Shown one piece after another: positions 52,037 to 59,681 of a stretch of 64,000 nt of DNA. Both the position numbers and the translations under genes were made by a program. The DNA is taken from the NCBI RefSeq assembly GCF_900110555.1, contig NZ_FOEE01000013.1, positions 88,862-152,861 of the forward strand, in the 5' to 3' direction. How positions within the stretch are numbered: position 1 is the stretch's first letter; each line of letters opens with the position of its first letter. Source of the DNA: Trujillonella endophytica (lineage in GTDB: Bacteria > Actinomycetota > Actinomycetes > Mycobacteriales > Geodermatophilaceae). Under the pieces are notes generated by a model. The model did not search any database. It was given only the letters and a program-made list of their open reading frames with translations, and had not been told where the DNA came from.

Positions 52037-53215
52037 GTGGACGACCGCGCCGGCGCCCCCGGGCCCTCGGCCGGCACCCTGCACCGGCTGGAGCGCGCCT
52101 CCGGCGCCATCGCCACGCAGGCCGTTGCCCGGATGGACGAGCAGCTCTCCTGGTTCCGCACCATGCCGGCCGACCAGCGGTCCTGGGTGATGCTCGTGGC
52201 GCAGGCCGGCATCGCGTCGCTGGTCGAGTGGTGCCGCAACCCCGACCGGCCGCCGCGGTTGACCGGCGAGGTGTTCGGGGCCGCTCCGCGGGAGCTGGTG
52301 CGGGCGGTGCCGCTCAAGCAGACGGTCGACCTGGTGAAGGTCGTCGTCGAGGTGCTCGACGACCACGTGCGCGAGGTGGCCGAGCCCGGCGACGCCGACA
52401 CCCTGCGCCTGGCCGTGCTGGTGTTCAGCCGCGAGGTCGCCTTCGCCACCGCGCACGTGTACGCGACCTTCGCCGAGGACCGCGGCGCCTGGGACGCCCG
52501 GCTGGAGGCCCTGGTGGTCGACGCCCTGGTCCGCGGGGAACGCTCGGAGGAGCTGCCCGGCCGCGCGGCCGCGCTCGGCTGGGCGGTGGCGACGCCGGTC
52601 ACGGTGCTGGTCGGCGCCGCCCCCTCCGACCGGGACGCGCACGGGGCGGCGCGCCGGGCCGCCCGCACGATGCGCAGCGAGGCGCTCGTCGGGGTGCACG
52701 CCGAGCAGCTCGTCGTCGTGCTGGGCGGCGCCGAGGACCTGGGGACGGCCGCCGACCGGGTCGCCGAGGAGTTCGGCCCGGGGCCGGTGGTCGTCGGGCC
52801 AGTGGTGGAGGGGCTGGCCCGGGCGCCCGAGTCGGCCGCCGCCGCGCTGGCCGGGCTGCGCGCCGCGCCGGCCTGGCCCGGCGCCCCCCGCCCCGTGGCC
52901 GCCGACGCGCTACTGCCCGAGCGCGCCCTGGACGGCGACCCGCTGGCCCGCCTGGCGCTGGAGGAGCGGGTCGCGCTGACCCTGCAGGCGGCCGGTGGCG
53001 AGCTGCTGGAGACCGTCGGCGCGGTGCTCGCCAGCGGCGGCAACCTCGAGGCCAGCGCCCGCGCACTGTTCGTCCACCCGAACACGGTCCGCTACCGCCT
53101 GAAGCGGGCAGCGGAGCTCACCGGCTTCTGGGCCACCGACCCCCGCGGCGGCTGGACCCTGCAGGTGGCGCTGGCCCTCTCCCGGCTCGGCGGCGAGCGC
53201 TCCCTCTGGCAGTAG
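52037..53215 (+). CDS. fasR: PucR/CdaR-type regulator upstream of fabD (FasR-like)
   Basis: A 392-residue regulator. N-terminal helical part (QLSWFRTMPADQRSWVMLVAQAGI), a middle GGDEF-like fold without the active loop, and a C-terminal PucR helix-turn-helix with ASGGNLEASARALFVHPNTVRYRLKRAAELTGF in parts (NLEASARALFVHPNTVRYRL). Its place immediately before fabD-fabH-acpP-fabF equals that of FasR, an activator of fatty acid synthesis in Streptomyces, and of Rv2242 in mycobacteria; that comparison is from memory. It probably acts at the palindrome at 53287-53309. The symbol is by position and type. Confidence 0.8.
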   Translation: MDDRAGAPGPSAGTLHRLERASGAIATQAVARMDEQLSWFRTMPADQRSWVMLVAQAGIASLVEWCRNPDRPPRLTGEVFGAAPRELVRAVPLKQTVDLVKVVVEVLDDHVREVAEPGDADTLRLAVLVFSREVAFATAHVYATFAEDRGAWDARLEALVVDALVRGERSEELPGRAAALGWAVATPVTVLVGAAPSDRDAHGAARRAARTMRSEALVGVHAEQLVVVLGGAEDLGTAADRVAEEFGPGPVVVGPVVEGLARAPESAAAALAGLRAAPAWPGAPRPVAADALLPERALDGDPLARLALEERVALTLQAAGGELLETVGAVLASGGNLEASARALFVHPNTVRYRLKRAAELTGFWATDPRGGWTLQVALALSRLGGERSLWQ

Positions 53216-53286
53216 CGGCCACCCACCCCGGCCGCAGTGTGCTCTCCACCACTCTGCTGCGCGCGCCGGGGCCTGTCGCCGCGCTC

Positions 53287-53309
53287 TCTTTGGAGGAACC
53301 CTCCAAAGA
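53287..53309. promoter_or_regulatory. perfect inverted repeat before fabD
   Basis: TCTTTGGAGG and CCTCCAAAGA are exact 10-bp arms around AAC, between the regulator stop and fabD. It is the only AT-containing perfect palindrome of this size in the region and a good operator candidate for the FasR-like protein. A terminator of the regulator gene is less likely because there is no T-tract. Confidence 0.6.
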
Positions 53310-53366
53310 TCACCCGTGTCCTTTCGTGCCGCTCCCCATCCGTGGACGGCGCTCCCGCCTGGCACG

Positions 53367-54578
53367 GTGGACGACGTGCTGGCCGTCCTCGCCCCCGGAC
53401 AGGGTGCGCAGAAGCCCGGGATGCTGACCGACTGGCTCGAGCTCCCCGGTGCCGAGTCCTTCTTCCGCTGGGCCGGCGCCATCGCCGGCGCCGACCTCCT
53501 CACCCTGGGCACGACCGGGGACGCGGAGGCGATCAAGGACACGGCGGTCACCCAGCCGCTGGTCGTGGCGATGAGCCTGTTCGTCGCCCGCGAGCTCGGG
53601 GGCCTGCCGGGCCCGGTCCAGCACACGCCGCACACCGGGCGGGACGTCGTCATCGCCGGGCACAGCGTCGGCGAGCTGACCGCGGCCGCCCTGGCCGGCG
53701 TCCTGAGCATCGAGGCCGCGATCGCGCTGACCGCCGTCCGCGGGCGGGCGATGGCCGCCGCGTGCGCGCTCACCCCGACCGGCATGTCCGCCGTCCTGGG
53801 CGGCGATCCCGAGGAGCTCGCCGCCGCCCTGGAGCGGCACGGCCTGGTGGCCGCCAACCTCAACGGCGGCGGGCAGACCGTGGTCGCCGGCCCGCTGGAG
53901 GGCCTCGCCGCGCTCAAGGAGGCACCGCCCGCCAAGGCGCGGGTGCTGCCGCTGTCGGTGGCCGGCGCCTTCCACACCGCCTACATGGCCCCGGCCCGGG
54001 AGCAGCTGGAGGGCCTCGTGGGCGGGCTCAGCCCGGCCGAGCCGAGCCGGCTGCTGCTGAGCAACGCCGACGGCGCCGCCGTCCCCACCGGTGCCGAGAC
54101 CCTCGCCCGCCTGGTCAGCCAGGTCACCAGCCCGGTGCACTTCGACGCCTGCCTGGCCACGATGCGCGGCCTCGGCGTCACCGCCGCCATCGAGCTCCCG
54201 CCCGCCGGGGCCCTGGCGGGCCTGGCGAAGCGGGAGTGGAAGGGCACCGGCATCGAGGTGCTCACCGTGAGCGGGCCGGGCGACCTCGACCGCGCGCGCG
54301 AGCTCATCGCCGCCGAGCGCGGCCGTGCCGAGGCACAGCACTCCCCCGACTGGCGGGTCGTCGTCGCCCCCGCCCGGGGCACGGTGGCGCCGGCGGAGAT
54401 CGCCGAGGGCACGCTCGTGCCGGCCGGCGCGCCACTGGGCTGCATCCGCAGCCGCCGCGAGGAGGTCGGGGTGTCCGCGGGCTACGCCGGCGTCCTGGCC
54501 GAGTGGCTGGTGCACGACGGCGACCTCGTCGACGCCGGTGACCCGATCGCCCGTCTCTACCCGGAGGTCTCCTCGTGA
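53367..54578 (+). CDS. fabD: malonyl-CoA:ACP transacylase with C-terminal lipoyl/biotinyl-like domain
   Basis: About 403 residues. Residues 1-300 are FabD: VLAPGQGAQKPGM, the nucleophile in IAGHSVGELTAAALAG (near 98), Arg in AVRGRAMAAAC and His in GAFHTAYMAPARE (near 201). A standard FabD ends near 310. The remaining part, about 325-402, reads VVVAPARGTVAPAEI, LVPAGAPLGCIRSRREEVGVSA and GVLAEWLVHDGDLVDAGDPIARLYP, which looks like a barrel-sandwich hybrid domain without the modified Lys. GTG 53367 or 53376 fits the start; one at 53316 is possible. The end overlaps fabH (GTGA). Confidence 0.9.
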   Translation: MDDVLAVLAPGQGAQKPGMLTDWLELPGAESFFRWAGAIAGADLLTLGTTGDAEAIKDTAVTQPLVVAMSLFVARELGGLPGPVQHTPHTGRDVVIAGHSVGELTAAALAGVLSIEAAIALTAVRGRAMAAACALTPTGMSAVLGGDPEELAAALERHGLVAANLNGGGQTVVAGPLEGLAALKEAPPAKARVLPLSVAGAFHTAYMAPAREQLEGLVGGLSPAEPSRLLLSNADGAAVPTGAETLARLVSQVTSPVHFDACLATMRGLGVTAAIELPPAGALAGLAKREWKGTGIEVLTVSGPGDLDRARELIAAERGRAEAQHSPDWRVVVAPARGTVAPAEIAEGTLVPAGAPLGCIRSRREEVGVSAGYAGVLAEWLVHDGDLVDAGDPIARLYPEVSS

Positions 54579-55543
54579 GCAGCATCCAGCTCAGGACCGG
54601 CGCGCCGGGGGCGCGGATCCTCGGCTTCGGCGGCTACCGGCCGCGGCGCCGGGTCACGAACGACGAGCTGTCGCAGTCCATGGAGACCAACGACGAGTGG
54701 ATCCAGAGCCGCGTCGGCATCGCCGAGCGCCGCTGGGCCTCCGAGGACGAGACGCTCGTCGAGATGGCCGTCGCCGCGGGCGGCAAGGCGCTGGCCGCCG
54801 GCGGCCTGGCCCCCGACGAGATCGACCTGGTGATCCTGGCCAGCGCCAGCCTCAAGGAGCCGATCCCCGGCATCGGACCGCAGGTCGCGCACCGGCTGGG
54901 CATCCCGCGCCCCGGGGCGTTCGACCTCAACGCCGGCTGCGCCGGCTTCTGCTACGCGCTGGAGATGGCCGGCAGCGCCATCCGCACCGGCTCCGCGCGC
55001 AACGTGCTGGTCGTCGGCGCCGAGCGGCTCACCGACGTGATCGACCGGGGCGACCGGTCCACGGCGGTGATCTTCGCCGACGGGGCCGGCGCCGCCGTGG
55101 TCGGGCCCAGCGACGATCCCGGCATCGGCCCGGTCGCGTGGGGCAGCGACGGGGACCAGTACTCGGCCATCGAGATCGTGGGCGACGGCCGCGCGATCGC
55201 CATGGCCGGGCAGGCCGTCTACCGCTGGGCGACGACGAAGCTGACGGCGACGCTGGAGGAGGCGATGGCCGCCGCGGGGGTCACGCCGGCCGACATCGAC
55301 GTCTTCGCCCCGCACCAGGCGAACCTGCGGATCATCGAGTCGATGCACAAGCGGCTCGGCTTCCCCGAGCGCACCGTCGTCGCGCGGGACATCGTCACCT
55401 CCGGCAACACCTCGGCGGCGTCCATCCCGCTGGCCCTGTCGGCGCTGCTGGAGTCCGGCGAGGCCAAGAGCGGCGACCTGGCCCTGGTGCTCGGCTACGG
55501 CGCCGGGCTGACCTTCGCCGGCCAGGTGCTGCGCCTCCCGTGA
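54575..55543 (+). CDS. fabH: beta-ketoacyl-ACP synthase III FabH
   Basis: A 322-residue enzyme that begins FAS-II by condensing acyl-CoA with malonyl-ACP. Catalytic Cys in NAGCAGFCYALEMA (near 122), His in FAPHQANLRIIE (near 246), Asn in SGNTSAASIPLAL (near 276). ETNDEWIQSRVGIAERRW at the N-terminus is the family mark. It is translated from a GTG that overlaps the fabD stop. Substrate preference (branched or straight) cannot be read safely. Confidence 0.95.
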   Translation: MSSIQLRTGAPGARILGFGGYRPRRRVTNDELSQSMETNDEWIQSRVGIAERRWASEDETLVEMAVAAGGKALAAGGLAPDEIDLVILASASLKEPIPGIGPQVAHRLGIPRPGAFDLNAGCAGFCYALEMAGSAIRTGSARNVLVVGAERLTDVIDRGDRSTAVIFADGAGAAVVGPSDDPGIGPVAWGSDGDQYSAIEIVGDGRAIAMAGQAVYRWATTKLTATLEEAMAAAGVTPADIDVFAPHQANLRIIESMHKRLGFPERTVVARDIVTSGNTSAASIPLALSALLESGEAKSGDLALVLGYGAGLTFAGQVLRLP

Positions 55544-55634
55544 GCCGACCGCCCCACACAGACCCCCGGACCACCGGGCCGGCGCCGGGAACCCGAGCGC
55601 CGGGCAACGAACGAACGAGAGAGAGGACCTCAGC

Positions 55635-55874
55635 GTGAGCGAGGACATCCAGGCTGGTCTTGCCGAGATCCTGGAGGAGGTCGCCGGGGTCTCCCCCGCC
55701 GACGCCACCCCCGAGAAGTCGTTCACCGAGGACCTCGACGTCGACTCGCTGTCGATGGTCGAGATCGCCACGGAGGTCGAGAACAAGTTCGGTGTCGCGA
55801 TCCCCGACGACGAGCTGGCCAACATCAAGACGGTCGGCGACGCGATCACCTTCATCCAGAAGAACCGCGGCTGA
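55635..55874 (+). CDS. acpP: acyl carrier protein
   Basis: A 79-residue acidic ACP. The phosphopantetheine Ser is in EDLDVDSLSMVEIA, the DSL motif, and helices II-III follow in FGVAIPDDELANIKTVGDAITFI. It carries acyl chains as thioesters between the Fab enzymes. A GAGAGAGG site precedes the GTG start. It stands 91 nt after fabH and 49 nt before fabF. Confidence 0.96.
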   Translation: MSEDIQAGLAEILEEVAGVSPADATPEKSFTEDLDVDSLSMVEIATEVENKFGVAIPDDELANIKTVGDAITFIQKNRG

Positions 55875-55923
55875 GCCGGATCCCCGACCGCCCGCACCCG
55901 CACGCTCCCAGGAGGACCCGTCC

Positions 55924-57162
55924 ATGAGCACCAACGACGACGTCGTCGTCACCGGCCTCGGCGCCACCACGCCGCTCGGTGGGGACGTCGCCAGCACCTG
56001 GGAGGCACTGCTCGCCGGGCGGTCGGGGATCAGCCGCATCACCGACGACTGGGTGGCGGAGTTCCCCGCCCAGCTCGTCGCCCGGATGGCGGTGGACCCG
56101 GCCGAGAAGCTGGACCGCGTCCGCGCCCGCCGGCTCGACCGCAGCCAGCAGGCCGCCGTCGTCGCCGCGGAGGAGGCCTGGCGCTCCTCGGGCGCCGCCG
56201 ACGCCGGGGTGGACCCCGAGCGGATCGCGGTCGTCATCGGCACCGGGATCGGCGGGGCGCTGACCCTGCTCGGCCAGGACGACGTCCTGGAGGAGAAGGG
56301 CCCCAAGAAGGTCTCGCCCTTCACCATCCCGATGCTCATGCCCAACGGCCCGGCCGCCGCGGTGGGGCTGGCCGTGGGCGCCAAGGGCGGTGTCCACGCG
56401 CCGGTGAGCGCCTGCGCGTCCGGCGCCGAGGCGATCCGCTGGGGCCTGGACCTCATCCGCTTCGACCGCGCCGACGTCGTCCTCGTCGGCGGCGCGGAGG
56501 CCTGCGTGCACCCGCTGCCGATGGCCGGGTTCGCCGCGATGCGGGCGATGTCCACCCGCAACGACGAGCCCGAGCGGGCCTCCCGGCCGTTCGACAAGGG
56601 CCGCGACGGGTTCGTCCTCGGCGAGGGCGCGGCGGCGCTGGTGCTCGAACGCGGCGACGCCGCCCGGGCCCGCGGCGCCACGATCCACGCCCGGCTCGCC
56701 GGCGCGGGCGCCACCGCCGACGGCTACGACCTCGTCGCCCCGCACCCCGAGGGCGAGGGCGCCGGGCGCGCGATCCGGGCGGCCCTGCGCGACGCCGGGC
56801 TCACCCAGGCCGACGTCGGGCACGTCAACGCGCACGCCACGTCCACCCCGGTGGGCGACACCGCCGAGGCCGCCGCCATCCGCGGCGCCCTCGGCGAGCA
56901 CGTGCTGGTCACGGCCACCAAGAGCCAGACCGGCCACCTGCTGGGTGCCGCCGGCGCCCTGGAGGCGGTCTTCACGATCCTCGCGCTGCGGGACCAGATC
57001 GTGCCGGCCACCGCCAACCTCGACGACCCGGACGACGACGCGGCCGTCCAGGCCCTCGACATCGTGCGTCGCGAGCCGCGACGCGCCTCCTTCTCCGCCG
57101 CGGTCAACGACTCCTTCGGCTTCGGCGGCCACAACATCGCCCTGGTGTTCACCACCGCCTGA
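55924..57162 (+). CDS. fabF: beta-ketoacyl-ACP synthase II FabF
   Basis: A 412-residue condensing enzyme. Catalytic Cys in VSACASGAEAI (near 163), His in NAHATSTPVGD (near 302) and His in KSQTGHLLGAAGA (near 336), and VNDSFGFGGHNIALVF at the C-terminus. It elongates acyl-ACP by two carbons with malonyl-ACP. GGAGGA lies upstream of the ATG. Only one KAS follows acpP, unlike the kasA-kasB pair of mycobacteria. Confidence 0.95.
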   Translation: MSTNDDVVVTGLGATTPLGGDVASTWEALLAGRSGISRITDDWVAEFPAQLVARMAVDPAEKLDRVRARRLDRSQQAAVVAAEEAWRSSGAADAGVDPERIAVVIGTGIGGALTLLGQDDVLEEKGPKKVSPFTIPMLMPNGPAAAVGLAVGAKGGVHAPVSACASGAEAIRWGLDLIRFDRADVVLVGGAEACVHPLPMAGFAAMRAMSTRNDEPERASRPFDKGRDGFVLGEGAAALVLERGDAARARGATIHARLAGAGATADGYDLVAPHPEGEGAGRAIRAALRDAGLTQADVGHVNAHATSTPVGDTAEAAAIRGALGEHVLVTATKSQTGHLLGAAGALEAVFTILALRDQIVPATANLDDPDDDAAVQALDIVRREPRRASFSAAVNDSFGFGGHNIALVFTTA

Positions 57163-57257
57163 GGAAGGACCCCGCTGTCCCCGCCACTCCCACCCCCGTG
57201 GCGGGCCCCTGCAGTGGGCCCATGACCGGCTCGAATGACGACGATCTGGGAGACCCC

Positions 57258-58670
57258 GTGACGACGCTCTCGGCCGCACCCGCCCTGCCCGCCCCCGACC
57301 CGCGCGACCCGGAGGACCGGCTCTCGCGGTTCTTCGACCCGGGGTCGATGGCGCTGCTGGCCGCCCGCGACACGTCCGGGGCGATGGCCGCCCGGGGCAC
57401 GGTGGCCGGCAGCCCGGCGATCGCCTTCTGCACCGACGCGACCGTGATGGGCGGCGCGATGGGGCTGGACGGGTGCCGGCACATCGTGGACGCGATCGAC
57501 GCCGCCCTGCGCGAACGGGTGCCGGTCGTCGGCATCTGGCACTCCGGCGGCGCGCGGCTGGCCGAGGGCGTCACCGCGCTGCACGCCGTCGGCGAGGTGT
57601 TCGCGGCCATGGTCCGGGCGTCGGGGCGGATCCCGCAGATCTCGGTGGTGCTCGGCCCCGCGGCCGGCGGCGCCGCCTACGGTCCCGCGCTCACCGACCT
57701 GGTGATCATGGGCCCGGCCGGCCGGGTGTTCGTGACCGGCCCGGACGTCGTCCGCTCGGTCACCGGGGAGGACGTCGACCAGGAGACCCTCGGCGGCCCC
57801 GACACCCACGGGCGGCGCAGCGGCGTCGTCCACGTCGTCACCGACACCGAGCCGGCCGCGCTGGAGACCGCGCGCCGCGCCGTCGACCTGCTGGCCGCCC
57901 AGGGCACCTTCGCCGCCGCCGACGACGAGCCCGACGACGACGTGGGTGCCCTGCTGCCCGAGCAGCGGCAGCGGGCCTACGACGTGAAGCCGGTGGTGTC
58001 GGCCGTCCTCGACGAGCCGGGCCTGGAGATGCACCCGCGGTGGGCCCCGAACGTCGTGACCGTGCTCGGCCGGCTCGCCGGGCGGACCGTCGGCGTGATC
58101 GCCAACAACCCGCTGCGGCTCGGGGGCTGCCTGGACTCGGCGTCGGCGGAGAAGGCCGCCCGGTTCGTGCGGATGTGCGACGCCTTCGGGGTGCCGCTGG
58201 TCGTGCTGGTCGACGTGCCGGGCTACCTGCCCGGGGTGGGCCAGGAGTGGGACGGCGTGGTGCGCCGCGGGGCCAAGCTGCTGCACGCCTTCGCCGAGGC
58301 CGTCGTACCGCGGGTGACGCTGGTGACCCGCAAGTCCTACGGCGGCGCCTACATCGCGATGAACTCCCGCTCGCTGGGCGCGACCGCGGTGTTCGCCTGG
58401 CCCGGCGCCGAGGTCGCCGTCATGGGCGCCAAGGCGGCCGTGGGCATCCTGCACCGCAAGAAGCTGGCCGCCGTGCCGCCCGCCGAGCGCGAGGCCCTGC
58501 ACGCCCAGCTCGCCGAGGAGCACGAGCGGATCGCCGGCGGGGTCAACCGCGCGCTGGAGATCGGCGTGGTCGACGAGGTGGTCGAGCCGACCCACACCCG
58601 GCGCCGGCTGATCCGCGCGCTGGCCGACGCGCGCCCGGGCCGCGGGGCCCACGGCAACATCCCGCTGTAG
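57258..58670 (+). CDS. accD: acyl-CoA carboxylase carboxyltransferase subunit (AccD-like)
   Basis: A 470-residue biotin-dependent carboxyltransferase with N- and C-halves. Visible blocks: FCTDATVMGGAMGLDGCRHIV, VVGIWHSGGARLAEGV, VLGPAAGGAAYGPAL in the first half; GVIANNPLRLGGCLDSASAEKAARFVRMCDAF in parts, LVDVPGYLPGVGQEW, TRKSYGGAYIAMNSRSLGA in the second. It transfers CO2 from biotin to acetyl- or propionyl-CoA. Following fabF it should give malonyl-CoA, as AccD6 in mycobacteria; the alpha subunit is elsewhere. GTG 57258 has GGGAG 5 nt upstream; ATG 57222 is an alternative. Confidence 0.9.
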   Translation: MTTLSAAPALPAPDPRDPEDRLSRFFDPGSMALLAARDTSGAMAARGTVAGSPAIAFCTDATVMGGAMGLDGCRHIVDAIDAALRERVPVVGIWHSGGARLAEGVTALHAVGEVFAAMVRASGRIPQISVVLGPAAGGAAYGPALTDLVIMGPAGRVFVTGPDVVRSVTGEDVDQETLGGPDTHGRRSGVVHVVTDTEPAALETARRAVDLLAAQGTFAAADDEPDDDVGALLPEQRQRAYDVKPVVSAVLDEPGLEMHPRWAPNVVTVLGRLAGRTVGVIANNPLRLGGCLDSASAEKAARFVRMCDAFGVPLVVLVDVPGYLPGVGQEWDGVVRRGAKLLHAFAEAVVPRVTLVTRKSYGGAYIAMNSRSLGATAVFAWPGAEVAVMGAKAAVGILHRKKLAAVPPAEREALHAQLAEEHERIAGGVNRALEIGVVDEVVEPTHTRRRLIRALADARPGRGAHGNIPL

Positions 58671-58693
58671 CGCCTCGACCCCGGAGACGACGA

Positions 58694-58724
58694 AGGGCCC
58701 GGCACCTGAATGGTGCCGGGCCCT
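58694..58724 (+). terminator. terminator 1 after accD
   Basis: AGGGCCCGGCACC (58694-58706) and GGTGCCGGGCCCT (58712-58724) make a 13-bp perfect stem with a TGAAT loop, 24 nt after the accD stop. Confidence 0.8.
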
Positions 58725-58732
58725 GCCGTTCT

Positions 58733-58773
58733 GACCGTCCGGGCGCCGCTTCCCCGACGACGCCCGGACGGTC
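58733..58773. terminator. terminator 2 after accD
   Basis: GACCGTCCGGGCG (58733-58745) and CGCCCGGACGGTC (58761-58773) form a second 13-bp perfect stem with a 15-nt loop. It stands between accD and the convergent DUF3145 gene and could serve both. Confidence 0.7.
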
Positions 58774-58859
58774 TGGTTCCAGGTTACGACGGCGGGCCGC
58801 TCTGGTCCCCGGTCGCGACCGCATCGTGATCGACGGACCCGCTCCCCCTCGGGAGCGGC

Positions 58860-59360
58860 TCAGACCACCTGGTGGAGCCAGGTGATCGGGCTGCCGTCGC
58901 CGGCGTGGCGGTAGACCTCGAGGTCGGCGTCCCAGGCGGCCCCCAGCAGCTGGTCGACGCCGTGCCGGAACGCCTCGGCCGACGTCGCCGTCGCGGCGAG
59001 GTGGCGCAGCTGCTGCTCGGTGACGACGAGGTCTCCGTTGGCGCTGGTCGGCGCGCGGAAGACCCCGTGCCCGGGCACGTAGGACATGCGCTCGCCGTCG
59101 TTGCCGTGGCTGGCTTCCTCGGTGACCTCGAAGCGCAGCATCGGCCACGCGCGCAGCGCGGCGACCAGCTTGGCGCCCGTTCCGGGAGAACCGGACCAGG
59201 CCACCTCGGCACGGTAGGAACCATGCGCCGCGGGCTGGTCGGCCCACGACAGGGAAACCGGCGCGCCGACGACGCGCTCGAGCGCCCATTCGACGTGCTG
59301 GCACAGCGCCTTCGGGCACGCGTGCACGAAGACGACACCCTGGGTAGACCGTCGCTGCAC
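58860..59360 (-). CDS. DUF3145 family protein
   Basis: A 166-residue protein: STQGVVFVHACPKALCQHVEWALERVVG in parts (GVVFVHACPKALCQHVEW), GSYRAEVAWSGSPGTGAKLVAAL, RFEVTEEASHGNDGERMSYVPGHG-type block and LLGAAWDADLEVYRHAGDGSPITWLHQV in parts. These are the DUF3145 marks. The gene is found close to the fab cluster in many Actinobacteria, but no role is known to me. The GTG at 59360 has GGAGG 6 nt upstream, better than a frame opening at 59477. Confidence 0.9.
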   Translation of the reverse strand: MQRRSTQGVVFVHACPKALCQHVEWALERVVGAPVSLSWADQPAAHGSYRAEVAWSGSPGTGAKLVAALRAWPMLRFEVTEEASHGNDGERMSYVPGHGVFRAPTSANGDLVVTEQQLRHLAATATSAEAFRHGVDQLLGAAWDADLEVYRHAGDGSPITWLHQVV

Positions 59361-59681
59361 GGGGTACCTCCATCGATTCGATCGGTCTCGTCTTCCCCAA
59401 CGGACGATCGATTCGGTGACAGGCTGTGTTCGCGGTCGGCAACTCAGCGGTGCGTCGACCAGTGTGCACGATCGCACCCCGGTCGCGCCAGCCCGGATGA
59501 GGCGGATGGGTCACATGTGACTGTTGGTGACGAATGCGACCACTCGTCGCAGGTCAGCGGCCATAGCACGGGCGAAGCGACCTGGTCCAGCCGCTCCGCG
59601 CTGGGTGCGTGACCGCCACCGTCGCATGCGCACGGCGCGTCGTCGCAGCGACACGCCGCGTGGTGCCGGTCGGCGCTGCCG
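59361..59681. other. intergenic region upstream of DUF3145
   Basis: 321 bp without a convincing gene. It holds a perfect 12-bp palindrome GTCACATGTGAC (59510-59521) and two direct copies of ATCGATTCG (59372-59380 and 59407-59415) close to the DUF3145 start. The promoter of DUF3145 must be here; I cannot place it. Confidence 0.5.
59510..59521. promoter_or_regulatory. palindrome GTCACATGTGAC
   Basis: A perfect 12-bp palindrome about 150 nt upstream of the DUF3145 start and 170 nt after the GGDEF gene. It looks like a dimeric regulator site (half site GTCACA), with no assigned protein. Confidence 0.35.
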
